A stretch of 64,000 nucleotides of DNA from Mycobacterium conspicuum (GCF_010730195.1 NZ_AP022613.1:4650001-4714000); one strand, 5' to 3'. Positions 55,712 to 64,000 are shown, counted from the first letter of the stretch. Notes: generated by a model not told the origin, from the letters alone. Made by a program: numbers and translations.

Positions 55712-57013
55712 ATGCGAATCGACCGACTCGGCGATCTTGGCGGCGCGCCCGGCGTGCTGCGCGCGGTCGGTCACGCCACCAGCCGGCTCGGTTTGCCGCC
55801 GCCGGCCGCCCTGAGCGGCGAGTGGTTCGACGCGCTGGCGGTGATCGCGCCCAGCGTGGCCGTGCAATCGGTGCAGGCCAGCGACGCGTTTCCGGTCGCT
55901 GGCGGAGCGGTTCGCCGCGCGCCCGCCGGACCCGAAGGAGCCGTGGGCGGCGGCTGGTTCGGCTACCTGTCCTACCCGGATGCCGCGGCGGACGGGCGGC
56001 CCGCCCGCATCCCCGAGGCCGCCGGCGGGTGGAGCGACTGTGTGCTGCGCCGCGACCGCGACGCGCAGTGGTGGTACGAGAGCCTGTCGGGGGCGCCGAT
56101 GCCGGACTGGCTGGCCGCGGCGCTGGCGGCGCCGACCCGGGTCCCCGGCCCGGCGCGGGACTGCTGGATCGACTGGGAGCCCCCCGACCGAGAGGCCCAT
56201 CGCGACGGCGTGCTGACCTGTCTCGAGGCGATCCGCGCCGGCGAGATCTACCAGGCGTGCGTGTGCACGCAGTTCACCGGCACGGTCAGCGGGGCCCCGC
56301 TGGACTTCTTCATCGCCGGAGTGGCGCGCACCTCTCCGGCGCGCGCGGCCTATGTCGCCGGCGATTGGGGTGCGGTGGCGTCGCTGTCCCCGGAGCTTTT
56401 CCTGCGCCGCCGCGGGGACGTGGTGACATCGAGCCCGATCAAAGGCACCCTGCCGCTGGACGCGTGGCCGTCGGCGCTGCGGGCGTCGGCCAAAGACGTC
56501 GCGGAGAACATCATGATCGTCGATCTGGTGCGCAATGACCTTGGCCGGGTGGCGATTACCGGCACAGTCACCGTGCCGGAGCTGTTGGTCGTGCGGCGCG
56601 CGCCGGGCGTGTGGCACCTGGTCTCGACGGTGTCGGCGCAGGTTCGCACCGAGCTGCCCACGTCGACGCTGCTGGACGTCGCCTTCCCGCCGGCGTCGGT
56701 CACCGGGACTCCCAAACTCCGTGCCCGCCAACTGCTTTCGCAATGGGAGCAGCATCGTCGCGGAATATACTGCGGCACAGTCGGATTGGCGTCCCCCATC
56801 GCCGGATGCGAGTTTAATGTCGCGATTCGGACCGTCGAGTTCGACACGGTCGGCAACGCCGTGCTGGGGGTCGGGGGCGGGATCACCGCCGACTCCGATC
56901 CGGACGCCGAATGGCAGGAATGCCTATACAAGGCGGCGCCCATCGTCGGCCTGCCCTCCGCGGCGGCGTCGGATTTTCCGAAAACGGCGGTGTCGAGGGC
57001 ACAATTTGCTTAG
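55712..57013 (+). CDS. pabB: Aminodeoxychorismate synthase component I (PabB)
   Basis: 433 residues (458 in Rv1005c). Chorismate-binding domain: GEIYQACVCTQFTG, SLSPELFLRRRGD, SSPIKGTLPLDAW (PIKGT-type catalytic motif), ENIMIVDLVRNDLGR and FPPASVTGTPKLRA. It makes 4-amino-4-deoxychorismate for folate with a glutaminase partner (PabA/TrpG), not adjacent here. Reading frame is complete. Confidence 0.94.
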   Translation: MRIDRLGDLGGAPGVLRAVGHATSRLGLPPPAALSGEWFDALAVIAPSVAVQSVQASDAFPVAGGAVRRAPAGPEGAVGGGWFGYLSYPDAAADGRPARIPEAAGGWSDCVLRRDRDAQWWYESLSGAPMPDWLAAALAAPTRVPGPARDCWIDWEPPDREAHRDGVLTCLEAIRAGEIYQACVCTQFTGTVSGAPLDFFIAGVARTSPARAAYVAGDWGAVASLSPELFLRRRGDVVTSSPIKGTLPLDAWPSALRASAKDVAENIMIVDLVRNDLGRVAITGTVTVPELLVVRRAPGVWHLVSTVSAQVRTELPTSTLLDVAFPPASVTGTPKLRARQLLSQWEQHRRGIYCGTVGLASPIAGCEFNVAIRTVEFDTVGNAVLGVGGGITADSDPDAEWQECLYKAAPIVGLPSAAASDFPKTAVSRAQFA

Positions 57014-57054
57014 GCTTTGAAACAAACTGCGAGTCGACAGCGAGGGGATCTGTG

Positions 57055-57930
57055 ATGAGAGTCGCTGTCCTTGGCGCGGCCGCAGCCGCCGTGCTGGGCG
57101 GGGCGGTGGCAATTTCTCCGCTGAGCGCGGTCGATAAGCCGACGCAGGCCTCGACGGCGTGCACGGTCGCATCCTGCGAGCGAATGGCCTCGGTGCTGGT
57201 GCCTCAAACGGGACCGGCGGCCGCGCCGGCACCCGCCGCGCTACCGGCACCACCCGCACCGCCGGCGCCAATAGCGGCACCGGCGCGGCCCGTGCCGCCG
57301 CCGCTGCTGGGGCAACCGGCGGCCGCGCGGGTGATAGCGCCGGCCTTGGTTGGCCCACCGGCCGCACCGACGGTGCCCGCGTTGGCGGCGCCGGCGACCC
57401 CCGGCCAGCCGACCACGTACATACCCGGAACCCAGATCCCCATCCCGCCGGAGCTGATGAACCAGGCCAACGCCGTCGTGAACGCCTTGGTCGCGGCGCA
57501 GGCGTCGCAGGCCGCCGGCCCGATCATCGGCGGCGTGGTGGGCGGCGCGTCGGGCCTGATTTCGGCGGTCGCCTCGCTGGGCGGGACCGGCGTCGCTCTG
57601 GTGTTCCTGCTGAACCAGTTGAACCAGCTCAACAACACGGGGAATCTGACGACGGCCAACCTGGTCAAACTGCTGGTTCCGGGCGCGAACGTGTTGGAGC
57701 AACTCGACCCGGCCGTGGTCGCTCAACTCAACTCGGTGAACCTGTCGAAGCTGACGTCGATCCCGGCGATACAGGCCGCCCTGCCGATGCTGCGTAACCT
57801 TCCGCCGCCGGTGCTGCCGAGCCCCGAACAGGTGTTGGTGGCTCTGCATAACCTGCCGCCGCCGCCTCCGCTGCCGCCTCCCCCGGTGATCTGCGGGCCG
57901 TGGATCGGCTGGTGGCAGCCCTGCATCTAG
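57055..57930 (+). CDS. Secreted Ala/Pro-rich protein (Rv1004c-like)
   Basis: 291 residues from ATG 57055 with GAGG upstream. Hydrophobic start (RVAVLGAAAAAVLGGAVA), a Pro/Ala-rich linker to about residue 120, a hydrophobic stretch (PIIGGVVGGASGLISAVASL, GGTGVALVFLLNQ) that may be a membrane helix, and a Pro-rich tail ending PPPVICGPWIGWWQPCI with two Cys. Position matches Rv1004c next to pabB, though that protein is longer. No enzymatic motif; function unknown. Shares its stop region with the convergent rsmI (CTAG). Confidence 0.75.
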   Translation: MRVAVLGAAAAAVLGGAVAISPLSAVDKPTQASTACTVASCERMASVLVPQTGPAAAPAPAALPAPPAPPAPIAAPARPVPPPLLGQPAAARVIAPALVGPPAAPTVPALAAPATPGQPTTYIPGTQIPIPPELMNQANAVVNALVAAQASQAAGPIIGGVVGGASGLISAVASLGGTGVALVFLLNQLNQLNNTGNLTTANLVKLLVPGANVLEQLDPAVVAQLNSVNLSKLTSIPAIQAALPMLRNLPPPVLPSPEQVLVALHNLPPPPPLPPPPVICGPWIGWWQPCI

Positions 57931-58784
57931 CGGCGTGACCGCAGCACCTCGTCGTAGAGCCGGCTCGACCTGACCTCCGCATGCGCGGCGGCCACCTGGT
58001 TGCAGGCGTCCTTGACGCGCATCCCCCCGGCCACCAGGTCATGCACCTGCGCCACCAGCGCGGTGGGGTCGGCGCTGGGCGTGGCGCCGGCCAGCACGAC
58101 GGTGATCTCGCCGAGCACGCCGTCGGCCGCCCACGTCGCCAGCTCGGCGAGCGATCCGCGCAGCACTTCCTCGTGCACCTTGGTCAGCTCGCGGCAGACC
58201 ACCGCCGAGCGGGCGCCGCCGAGTTGTTCGACGGCGTCGCGCAGGCACGCGGCCAAGCGGCGCGGCGACTCGAAGAACACACAGGTGCGCCGCTCGTCGG
58301 CCAGCGAGGCCAGCCAGGTCCGGCGTGCCGAGCCCTTGCGCGGCGCGAAGCCCTCGAAGCAGAACTTGTCCGCCGGCAGCCCCGAGACGGCCAGCGCGGT
58401 GATCACCGCCGACGGCCCCGGCAGGCACTGCACCGCGAGGCCGGCCTCGACGCAGGCCGCGACCAGGCGATAGCCGGGATCGCTGACGACCGGCATGCCG
58501 GCGTCGCTGACCACCAGCACCGTCGCGCCGGCCTTGATCGCGTCGAGCAGGACGGGCACCCGCGCGGCCTCGACGGCATCGAACATGCTGACCACCCGGC
58601 CGGTGATCGTCACGTCCAGCGCCTTAGCCAAGGTCCGGACCCGTCGGGTGTCCTCCGCGGCCACCACGTCGGAACACCGCAGCGCCGTGATCAGCCGCGC
58701 GGACGCGTCCGAGGGCTGGCCCAAGGGGGTCGCAGCGAGCAACAGCCGACCACCCTCAGCTGCGCCGCTCCTCATCGCGGTCAT
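57927..58784 (-). CDS. rsmI: 16S rRNA (cytidine1402-2'-O)-methyltransferase RsmI
   Basis: 285 residues (Rv1003). Tetrapyrrole-methylase fold: LLLAATPLGQPSDASARLI, VVAAEDTRRVRTLA, VSDAGMPVVSDPGYRLV, LPGPSAVITALAVSGLP and FEGFAPRKGSAR. It methylates the 2'-O of C1402 in 16S rRNA near the P site. The family hallmark TPIGN reads TPLGQ here, a mild deviation. The start is 24 bp from the divergent pmt ATG; a shared promoter region is likely. Confidence 0.93.
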   Translation of the reverse strand: MTAMRSGAAEGGRLLLAATPLGQPSDASARLITALRCSDVVAAEDTRRVRTLAKALDVTITGRVVSMFDAVEAARVPVLLDAIKAGATVLVVSDAGMPVVSDPGYRLVAACVEAGLAVQCLPGPSAVITALAVSGLPADKFCFEGFAPRKGSARRTWLASLADERRTCVFFESPRRLAACLRDAVEQLGGARSAVVCRELTKVHEEVLRGSLAELATWAADGVLGEITVVLAGATPSADPTALVAQVHDLVAGGMRVKDACNQVAAAHAEVRSSRLYDEVLRSRR

Positions 58785-58808
58785 GACGGACAGCCTACGA
58801 TCGACCAG

Positions 58809-60380
58809 ATGACCGCCCCGCCCCGCGAATCCGCCGCCGTGGTTCCGGGGCGTGTGCTGCCGCTCGTCAGCCCGGGGCCGCTGGTTCCGGTGGCCGATTT
58901 CGGGCCGCTGGACACCGCGCGCGGCTGGATCGTCACCGGCGTGATCACCGTGCTGGCCGCGGTGACCCGGTTTTTGAACCTCGGCTCACCGACCGATGCC
59001 GGCACGCCCATCTTCGACGAGAAGCACTACGCGCCGCAGGCCTGGCAGGTGCTGCACAACCACGGCGTGGAAGACAATCCCGGCTTCGGCCTGGTGGTGC
59101 ATCCGCCAATTGGCAAGCAGCTGATCGCGATCGGCGAGGCCATCTTCGGCTACAACGGGGTGGGCTGGCGGTTCACCGGCGCGCTGCTCGGCGTGGTGAT
59201 GGTGGCGCTGGTGGTGCGGACCGTGCGGCGCATCAGCCGCTCGACACTGGTCGGCGCCATCGCCGGGCTGCTGCTCATCTGCGACGGCGTCAGCTTTGTC
59301 GCCGCGCGCACCGCGCTGTTGGACGGCTTCCTGAGCTTCTTCGTGGTCGCGGCGTTCGGCGCGCTCATCGTGGACCGCGATCAGGTGCGCGAGCGACTGC
59401 ACGCCGCGCTGCTGGGGGGCCGCACCGCCGACACCGATTGGGGTCCGCGGCTTGGGGTGCGCTGGTGGCGCTTCGGCGCGGGCGTGCTCCTCGGATTGGC
59501 TTGCGCGACAAAGTGGTCCGGCCTGTACTTCGTGGTGTTCTTCGGTGCGATGTCGTTGGCGTTCGACGTCGCGGCGCGCCGCCAGTACCAAGTGACCCGC
59601 CCCTGGCTGGGCTCTCTGCGACGGGATCTTTTCCCCACCGGATACGCGTTGGCGTTCATCCCCGCCGCGGTGTACCTGGCCAGCTATGCGCCGTGGTTCG
59701 CGTCCGAGACCGCGATCGACCGCCACGAGGTGGGCCAGACCATCGGTCCGCACTCGGATATCCCGCTGCCCGACGCGGTGCGTTCGCTGTGGTACTACAG
59801 CTCCAAGGCGTTCCAGTTCCACGCCGGACTGACGAATTCCGCGGGCAACTACCATCCGTGGGAATCAAAGCCGTGGAGCTGGCCGATGTCGCTGCGGCCG
59901 GTGCTCTACGCCATCGACCAGCAAAACGTTTCCGGGTGCGGCGGCCAATCCTGCGTCAAGGCGGAGATGATGGTCGGCACGCCCGCCATGTGGTGGCTGG
60001 CGGTGCCGGTCTTGCTATATGCGTTGTGGCGCACGGCCGTTCGACGGGACTGGCGCTACGCCGCGGTGCTGGTCGGCTACTGTGCCGGGTGGTTGCCGTG
60101 GTTTGCCGACATCGACCGGCAGATGTACTTCTTCTACGCCGCGACGATGGGGCCGTTCCTGGTGATGGCCATCGCGCTGATCCTCGGCGACATTCTCTAT
60201 CCCGCACGCCGCGGGCCCCAACCCCAAAGCCCGGAACGACGCACCTTAGGCCTGCTCGTCGCGGCGTGCTACGTGGCTTTGGTGGTGACGAACTTCGCGT
60301 GGCTGTTTCCCGTTCTCACCGGACTGCCGATCTCCCAGCAGACCTGGAACATGGAGATCTGGCTGCCGAGCTGGCGGTGA
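58809..60380 (+). CDS. pmt: Protein O-mannosyltransferase Pmt
   Basis: 523 residues from ATG 58809 (Rv1002c is 522); a longer open frame covers rsmI antisense and is rejected. GT-C glycosyltransferase of family GT39 with about ten transmembrane helices. The catalytic acidic pair is in FDEKHYAP (Asp70-Glu71), followed by NPGFGLVVHPPIGKQLI and KWSGLYFVVFF. It transfers mannose from polyprenyl-phosphate-mannose to exported proteins on the outer face. Divergent from rsmI, convergent with arcA across a repeat-flanked DUF559 gene. Confidence 0.96.
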   Translation: MTAPPRESAAVVPGRVLPLVSPGPLVPVADFGPLDTARGWIVTGVITVLAAVTRFLNLGSPTDAGTPIFDEKHYAPQAWQVLHNHGVEDNPGFGLVVHPPIGKQLIAIGEAIFGYNGVGWRFTGALLGVVMVALVVRTVRRISRSTLVGAIAGLLLICDGVSFVAARTALLDGFLSFFVVAAFGALIVDRDQVRERLHAALLGGRTADTDWGPRLGVRWWRFGAGVLLGLACATKWSGLYFVVFFGAMSLAFDVAARRQYQVTRPWLGSLRRDLFPTGYALAFIPAAVYLASYAPWFASETAIDRHEVGQTIGPHSDIPLPDAVRSLWYYSSKAFQFHAGLTNSAGNYHPWESKPWSWPMSLRPVLYAIDQQNVSGCGGQSCVKAEMMVGTPAMWWLAVPVLLYALWRTAVRRDWRYAAVLVGYCAGWLPWFADIDRQMYFFYAATMGPFLVMAIALILGDILYPARRGPQPQSPERRTLGLLVAACYVALVVTNFAWLFPVLTGLPISQQTWNMEIWLPSWR

Positions 60381-60391
60381 GTTTCTTTTGC

Positions 60392-60449
60392 CGAGATTGC
60401 CGTGAGGGCTGTGATTGGGGTGCGCGTCACGACCATGGCGGCAATCTCG
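60392..60449. repeat. Palindromic intergenic repeat, copy 1 (left flank of DUF559 gene)
   Basis: 58 bp bounded by a perfect inverted repeat, CGAGATTGCCG (60392-60402) and CGGCAATCTCG (60439-60449), with an inner GTGA/TCAC pair. It starts 12 bp after the pmt stop. A near-identical copy in the same orientation lies at 61319-61375. Confidence 0.85.
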
Positions 60450-60483
60450 ACGACATGTCGGTGCCCATGCGCATCATCGTCGC

Positions 60484-61332
60484 GTGGCAGGGGTCTTTCT
60501 GGGCAGCGAAGCAATAGGGCGCGGTGTCTTGACGCGCGGTCAATTGCGTTGGAACTACCGCCAACTCCATCGCGATGTCTATTTACCAAAGAACGAACCG
60601 AGGACGCTCTGGCATGACATTCACGCGGCCTGGTTGTGGTCGGGCCGCCGGGGGATCGTCGCCGGCCGCGCCGCCGCCGCCCTGCACGGTGCGAAGTGGA
60701 TCGACGATTTCACTCCGGTCGAGCTGTTAGGCCCGTTCCACCATGCACCGCCGGGTGTGATCCTTCGGCGGGAGGCCTGCCACCCCGAGGAGAACGTGCG
60801 ATTAAGCGGACTACCGGTGACGAGTCTCGCGCGCACCGCGTTCGACTTGGCTCGACACCACCCGCGCAGTGCGGCGGTCCGCGATCTCGACGCGCTGTCC
60901 GCGGCGACCGGCGTCACCGCTGGCGATGTGATGCCGCTGATCGAGCGTCACAAAGGAGCCAGGGGCGTGCGCCAGTGCCGAGATGCTTTGGCGCTGATGG
61001 ATGGCGGCGCGCAGTCGCCGAAAGAAACGTGGCTGCGGCTCATCCTCATCGACGCCGGCTTACCCAGGCCCGTCACCCAGATCAAGGTCACCGACGGCCT
61101 CCTCGTTGCGTACCTCGACATGGGCTGGGAGGGCCCGAAAGTGGCCCTCGAGTACGACGGCGACCAACACCGCACCGACCGGCGACAGTATGTGAAGGAC
61201 ATCCGCCGAGCCGAGTTGTGCGATCGTCTCGGCTGGCACGTCATCAAGGTGGTACGCGAGGATCCCGCGAACGCGATCATTCGACGGGCGCGCGACGCAC
61301 TGACCCGCCGGTCATCGCCGAGATTGCCGTGA
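60484..61332 (+). CDS. DUF559-family protein with AbiEi-like N-terminus
   Basis: 282 residues from GTG 60484 (VAGVFLGSEAIGRG); a TTG at 60415 is less likely because it lies in the repeat. The N-terminal ~120 residues (GQLRWNYRQLHRDVYLPKNE, AAWLWSGRRGIVAGRAAAAL) resemble AbiEi-type antitoxin domains. The C-terminal ~110 residues carry DUF559/Vsr-like endonuclease motifs: ALEYDGDQHRTDRRQYVKD and LCDRLGWHVIKVVRED with conserved acidic and basic residues. A PD-(D/E)xK-type nuclease fold is plausible. Such proteins are common in mycobacteria. Its stop lies inside the right repeat copy. Confidence 0.8.
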   Translation: MAGVFLGSEAIGRGVLTRGQLRWNYRQLHRDVYLPKNEPRTLWHDIHAAWLWSGRRGIVAGRAAAALHGAKWIDDFTPVELLGPFHHAPPGVILRREACHPEENVRLSGLPVTSLARTAFDLARHHPRSAAVRDLDALSAATGVTAGDVMPLIERHKGARGVRQCRDALALMDGGAQSPKETWLRLILIDAGLPRPVTQIKVTDGLLVAYLDMGWEGPKVALEYDGDQHRTDRRQYVKDIRRAELCDRLGWHVIKVVREDPANAIIRRARDALTRRSSPRLP

Positions 61333-61375
61333 AGGCTGTGATCTGGTGCCGATCACGACCATGGCGGCAATCTCG
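61319..61375. repeat. Palindromic intergenic repeat, copy 2 (right flank of DUF559 gene)
   Basis: 57 bp with the same terminal inverted repeats as copy 1, CGAGATTGCCG (61319-61329) and CGGCAATCTCG (61365-61375), and an inner GTGATC/GATCAC. Same orientation as copy 1. It includes the DUF559 stop and ends 9 bp from the arcA stop. Confidence 0.85.
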
Positions 61376-61384
61376 ACGCTAACG

Positions 61385-62593
61385 CTAGAGCGGGTCGCGC
61401 GCGGCGGGACAGGACATGCAGCGGGGCCCGCCGCGGCCAGTGCCCAACTCGGAGCCGGCGATGGTCAGCACCTCGATGCCCGCGTCCCGCAGGCGGGCGT
61501 TGGTCTGCACGTTGCGCTCATAGGCGACGACGACGCCCGGCGCCAACGCCAGCGTGTTGTTGCCGTCATCCCACTGCTCGCGTTCGGCGACCACCGGGTC
61601 CAAGCCGGTGTCGATCACCCGCAGCTTGTCGATGCCGATCGCGTTGGCGGCCGCGTCGAGGAACGGAGCGGCGTCGCTGATGGTGACACCGGCGGGCGTG
61701 CGCTGAATCGTGAACGCCGTGAGCGTGTCCACGATGTTCGCGTACATCACCACGGTGTCGACGTCGACCATCGTGCACACCGTGTCCAGGTGCATCTGCG
61801 CGCGCCGCTGCGCGATCGGCACTGCCAGCACCGTGTTCGCAAGACCATCGTCAAAGAGGCTGCGCGCCAACGCTTCCGCACCGGCCGGCGTGGTCCGCTC
61901 CCCCACCCCGATCGCGACCACGCCCGGGGCGAGCAACAGCACGTCGCCGCCCTCGACCGGCGCCGTCCTTGACTCGTAGGCCTTCCGCACGCCGGTGAAC
62001 CGCGGGTGATGGGCGTAGATCAGGTCGGTCAGCGACGTCTCGCGCACCCGCGCCCGCAGCGCCAACGACGGGATCACCACCCGCGGCCCGACCCAGATCG
62101 AGGAGTCGCGGGTGAACACCAGGTTCGGCAGGGGGTCGATCACGAAGTCCGCCCCGTGGTGCATGCGCAGCACCAGCGACACGTCGGTCCGGGTGTCCGA
62201 CGGCAGCTCGTTGAACGTCATGCCCGCCATCAACACTCGGGCCAGCGCGGCGGGCTCGAGGCCACGCAGGTGGGCCGAAAGCTCTTGCGCCAGTGGGGCT
62301 CCGAGCCGGCGCGCGTCGACGGCGGCGGCGACCCCGTGCATCCGGGCGGCCCCACTGTTCAGTGCCTCGGTCAGCAGTTCGGACAGCAGCAGCACTTCCA
62401 CGCCGCGCGAGCGCAGCAGCTCGGCGAATTCGTCGTGCTCCTCCTGCGCGCGCGAAACCCACGGCAGGCCATCGAACAGCAGCTGGTCATTGTTACGCGG
62501 GTTGAGGCGCAGCAGCTCGGCGCCGGGGCGATGCAGGATGGCCACCCGTAGCGTGCCTACCTCGGAATTCGTGCCCAGCTCGACAGGCTCCAC
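61385..62593 (-). CDS. arcA: Arginine deiminase
   Basis: 402 residues from GTG 62593 (VEPVELGTNSEVGTLRVAIL), the length of Rv1001. Guanidino-group hydrolase: FTRDSSIWVGPRVVIPSLAL, MHLDTVCTMVD with His, EQWDDGNNTLALAPGVVVAY and the catalytic Cys in GRGGPRCMSCPA near the C-terminus. It converts arginine to citrulline and ammonia, linked to acid resistance. No arcB or arcC is adjacent, as in M. tuberculosis. Confidence 0.96.
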   Translation of the reverse strand: MEPVELGTNSEVGTLRVAILHRPGAELLRLNPRNNDQLLFDGLPWVSRAQEEHDEFAELLRSRGVEVLLLSELLTEALNSGAARMHGVAAAVDARRLGAPLAQELSAHLRGLEPAALARVLMAGMTFNELPSDTRTDVSLVLRMHHGADFVIDPLPNLVFTRDSSIWVGPRVVIPSLALRARVRETSLTDLIYAHHPRFTGVRKAYESRTAPVEGGDVLLLAPGVVAIGVGERTTPAGAEALARSLFDDGLANTVLAVPIAQRRAQMHLDTVCTMVDVDTVVMYANIVDTLTAFTIQRTPAGVTISDAAPFLDAAANAIGIDKLRVIDTGLDPVVAEREQWDDGNNTLALAPGVVVAYERNVQTNARLRDAGIEVLTIAGSELGTGRGGPRCMSCPAARDPL

Positions 62594-62630
62594 AGATAGC
62601 ACGGTAGCGGCTCCACCCGTGATCGAACGG

Positions 62631-63257
62631 ATGTGCGATAGACTGGCGCGTGTGGCGACCCGGATACAGGGGGTACAAGGCTCGCTGTTCGAACACAGCG
62701 AGCGCAGGCAGCTCGGCGACGGGGCCTTCATCGAGATCCGCGCCGGCTGGCTTTCCGACGAAGATGGCGTGCTCGACGAGCTGCTCTCGACCGTGCCGTG
62801 GCGCGCCGAACGCCGCCAGATGTACGACCGCGTGGTCGACGTGCCGCGGCTGGTGAGTTTCCACGACCTGACCATCGGGGAGCCGCCGCATCCGGTGCTG
62901 ACCCGATTGCGCCGCCGGCTCAACGACATCTATGCCGGCGAGCTCGGCGAGCCGTTCACCACCGTCGGGCTGTGTTGCTATCGGGACGGCTCCGACAGCG
63001 TCGCCTGGCACGGCGACACCATCGGCCGCAGCAGCGCGGAGGACACCATGGTGGCCATCGTCAGCCTCGGGCACACGCGGACTTTTGCGATGCGGCGACG
63101 CGGCGGCGGCCCGTCGTTGCGATTGCCCCTAGCCCACGGCGATCTGCTGGTGATGGGCGGATCCTGCCAACGCACGTGGGAGCACGCGGTGCCCAAGACG
63201 TCCGCGCCGGTGGGACCGCGGGTAAGCATCCAGTTCCGCCCGCGCGACGTGCGCTAG
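62631..63257 (+). CDS. AlkB-type 2-oxoglutarate/Fe(II) dioxygenase (Rv1000c-like)
   Basis: 208 residues from ATG 62631; GTG 62652 is an alternative (202). 2OG-Fe(II) core: iron ligands in SVAWHGDTIGRSS (HxD) and TWEHAVPKT (distal His), then the 2OG-binding VSIQFRPR with Arg. Similar to the AlkB repair enzymes that oxidatively dealkylate DNA or RNA. It starts 37 bp from the divergent arcA GTG and shares a CTAG stop region with the lipoprotein gene. Confidence 0.9.
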   Translation: MCDRLARVATRIQGVQGSLFEHSERRQLGDGAFIEIRAGWLSDEDGVLDELLSTVPWRAERRQMYDRVVDVPRLVSFHDLTIGEPPHPVLTRLRRRLNDIYAGELGEPFTTVGLCCYRDGSDSVAWHGDTIGRSSAEDTMVAIVSLGHTRTFAMRRRGGGPSLRLPLAHGDLLVMGGSCQRTWEHAVPKTSAPVGPRVSIQFRPRDVR

Positions 63258-63910
63258 CCCCGGACCGCGGCGACCCCTTTGACGAGCAAGTCGCGGGCGC
63301 GCTGCGTGTCCACCTTCGCCACCGGCTGGCCCGGCACCACAAGCGGATTGGCGATCACGATCACCTGGTAGTCGCCGAACTGCGCGGAGTAGTCGTAGAG
63401 CTCCCCGGTGTGCGGTCCCCCGTCGTACACCGCCTGCAGGACGCGGTGCAGGCCCTGGGTGTGCGCCCCGTCGATGTGGGGCGCGTCGATCACCTCGATG
63501 GCGCCGCGTATCTGTTGCCCGGAAAAACCCACCCGGGCGCAGTCCTTGCCGGGGTCCTGGATCGGCACCTCTTTGGAGGTCTCCACCGCGATGACGACAT
63601 AGCGGACGCCGTTGCCCTCGGCGGATACCGCGGCCATGTTGCCCTGCAGGTCCGGCGGCAGCTCCGGCCCGCCCGCGGCTTTCGCGCAGGCGGGGGGATC
63701 GAACGTCAGCCCGTCGGGCAGCTTGCGGGCGGACAGCAGCTTGGGGTCAATCGCCCTTTCGCCGACGCTGGTGACGTTGAACTCCGACCCGAAGCTCGAC
63801 TTGACGCCGGCGATCTTGGCGATGTCCGCATTGGAGGAGGCGGCATTCGGAGCCGGGGAGCATCCGGCGAGCAGGCACACCGATGCGGTCGCGAGCACCA
63901 CCTTGAACAT
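63254..63910 (-). CDS. DUF5642-like lipoprotein (Rv0999-like)
   Basis: 218 residues from ATG 63910. Signal peptide with lipobox LLAGC (Cys17), then a ~200-residue domain: FGSEFNVTSVGERAIDPKLL, LPDGLTFDPPACAKAAGG, VRYVVIAVETSKEVP, FGDYQVIVIANPLV and the ending ARDLLVKGVAAVRG. Position matches Rv0999. No enzymatic motif; surface or periplasmic anchoring is inferred from the lipobox. A second related gene follows upstream on the same strand. Confidence 0.82.
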   Translation of the reverse strand: MFKVVLATASVCLLAGCSPAPNAASSNADIAKIAGVKSSFGSEFNVTSVGERAIDPKLLSARKLPDGLTFDPPACAKAAGGPELPPDLQGNMAAVSAEGNGVRYVVIAVETSKEVPIQDPGKDCARVGFSGQQIRGAIEVIDAPHIDGAHTQGLHRVLQAVYDGGPHTGELYDYSAQFGDYQVIVIANPLVVPGQPVAKVDTQRARDLLVKGVAAVRG

Positions 63911-63937
63911 CGTGGCCAATCTACCCAAAGCAAGCCT

Positions 63938-64000
63938 TCAGCCGCGCAAGGTAGACACCGTTTTGACCAACAGATCGGCGGCGAATTGCGGCGGCAGCGC
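63938..64000 (-). CDS. C-terminal end of a related lipoprotein gene (cut by the window)
   Basis: The last 20 codons before a TGA at 63938-63940 read ALPPQFAADLLVKTVSTLRG, which resembles the C-terminus of the preceding lipoprotein (ARDLLVKGVAAVRG). This is most likely the end of a tandem paralogue on the same strand; the rest lies outside the window. Confidence 0.6.
   Translation of the reverse strand, partial: ALPPQFAADLLVKTVSTLRG

Overview
The window is high-GC chromosomal DNA from a Mycobacterium. The evidence is a PE–PPE–Esx cassette with adjacent ESX-type WxG100 genes, RpfB, LpqT/LpqU-type lipoproteins and TrcRS/KdpDE. Gene order largely follows the M. tuberculosis H37Rv interval Rv1040c to Rv0999, read in the opposite direction. 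ESX-5-type PE8/PPE15 homologues point to a slow grower. Accessory genes absent from the H37Rv interval suggest a nontuberculous species. I cannot name the species.

Layout. 1–4.2 kb: PE8-, PPE15-, EsxJ- and EsxI-like genes in one operon, a strong bidirectional terminator, and a further convergent PPE-SVP gene. 4.9–15.4 kb: trcRS, then kdpF-A-B-C-D-E in one direction, preceded by an unannotated 25-residue membrane peptide. From memory, H37Rv has kdpFABC divergent from kdpDE, so this collinear order differs. 15.4–16.1 kb: a 96-residue winged-helix gene bracketed by repeats, three tandem 95-bp units on one side and two related inverted copies on the other. 16–25 kb: a minus-strand block mfd, mazG, lpqU, eno, divIC/ftsB, a DUF501 gene, ppx2. 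25–27.4 kb: a second lysA-like decarboxylase, a small secreted protein and a TetR regulator. 27.4–31 kb: tRNA-Gln(TTG), glmU, prsA, an arsC-family gene, lpqT. 31–35.8 kb: a three-domain cyclase/ATPase/LuxR regulator divergent from a cytochrome P450. 36–37 kb: rplY and pth. 37–41 kb: an AraC regulator, an amidohydrolase and a Pks16-type acyl-AMP ligase. 41–46.9 kb: tatD, rpfB, ksgA, ispE on the minus strand with divergent metS. 47–55.7 kb: an accessory block with a PAS protein, two tandem TetR regulators, an Rv1006-like lipoprotein behind a GAF-GGDEF-EAL enzyme, and an ECF41-type sigma factor with its oxidoreductase partner. 55.7–64 kb: pabB, a Pro/Ala-rich secreted protein, rsmI, pmt, a DUF559 gene bracketed by direct copies of a 58-bp palindromic repeat, arcA, alkB and two tandem related lipoprotein genes, the second cut by the window end.

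Most genes are housekeeping or envelope functions: precursor supply (GlmU, IspE), translation (RplY, Pth, MetS, KsgA, RsmI), repair (Mfd, AlkB), glycosylation (Pmt), resuscitation (RpfB) and K+ homeostasis (Kdp). The most interesting non-genic signals are the two small-gene cassettes bounded by repeats. Each exactly fills a convergent 3'-3' gene junction (kdpE/ppx2 and pmt/arcA). A well-formed ECF41 autoregulatory promoter and a hairpin in the rpfB leader are also notable.
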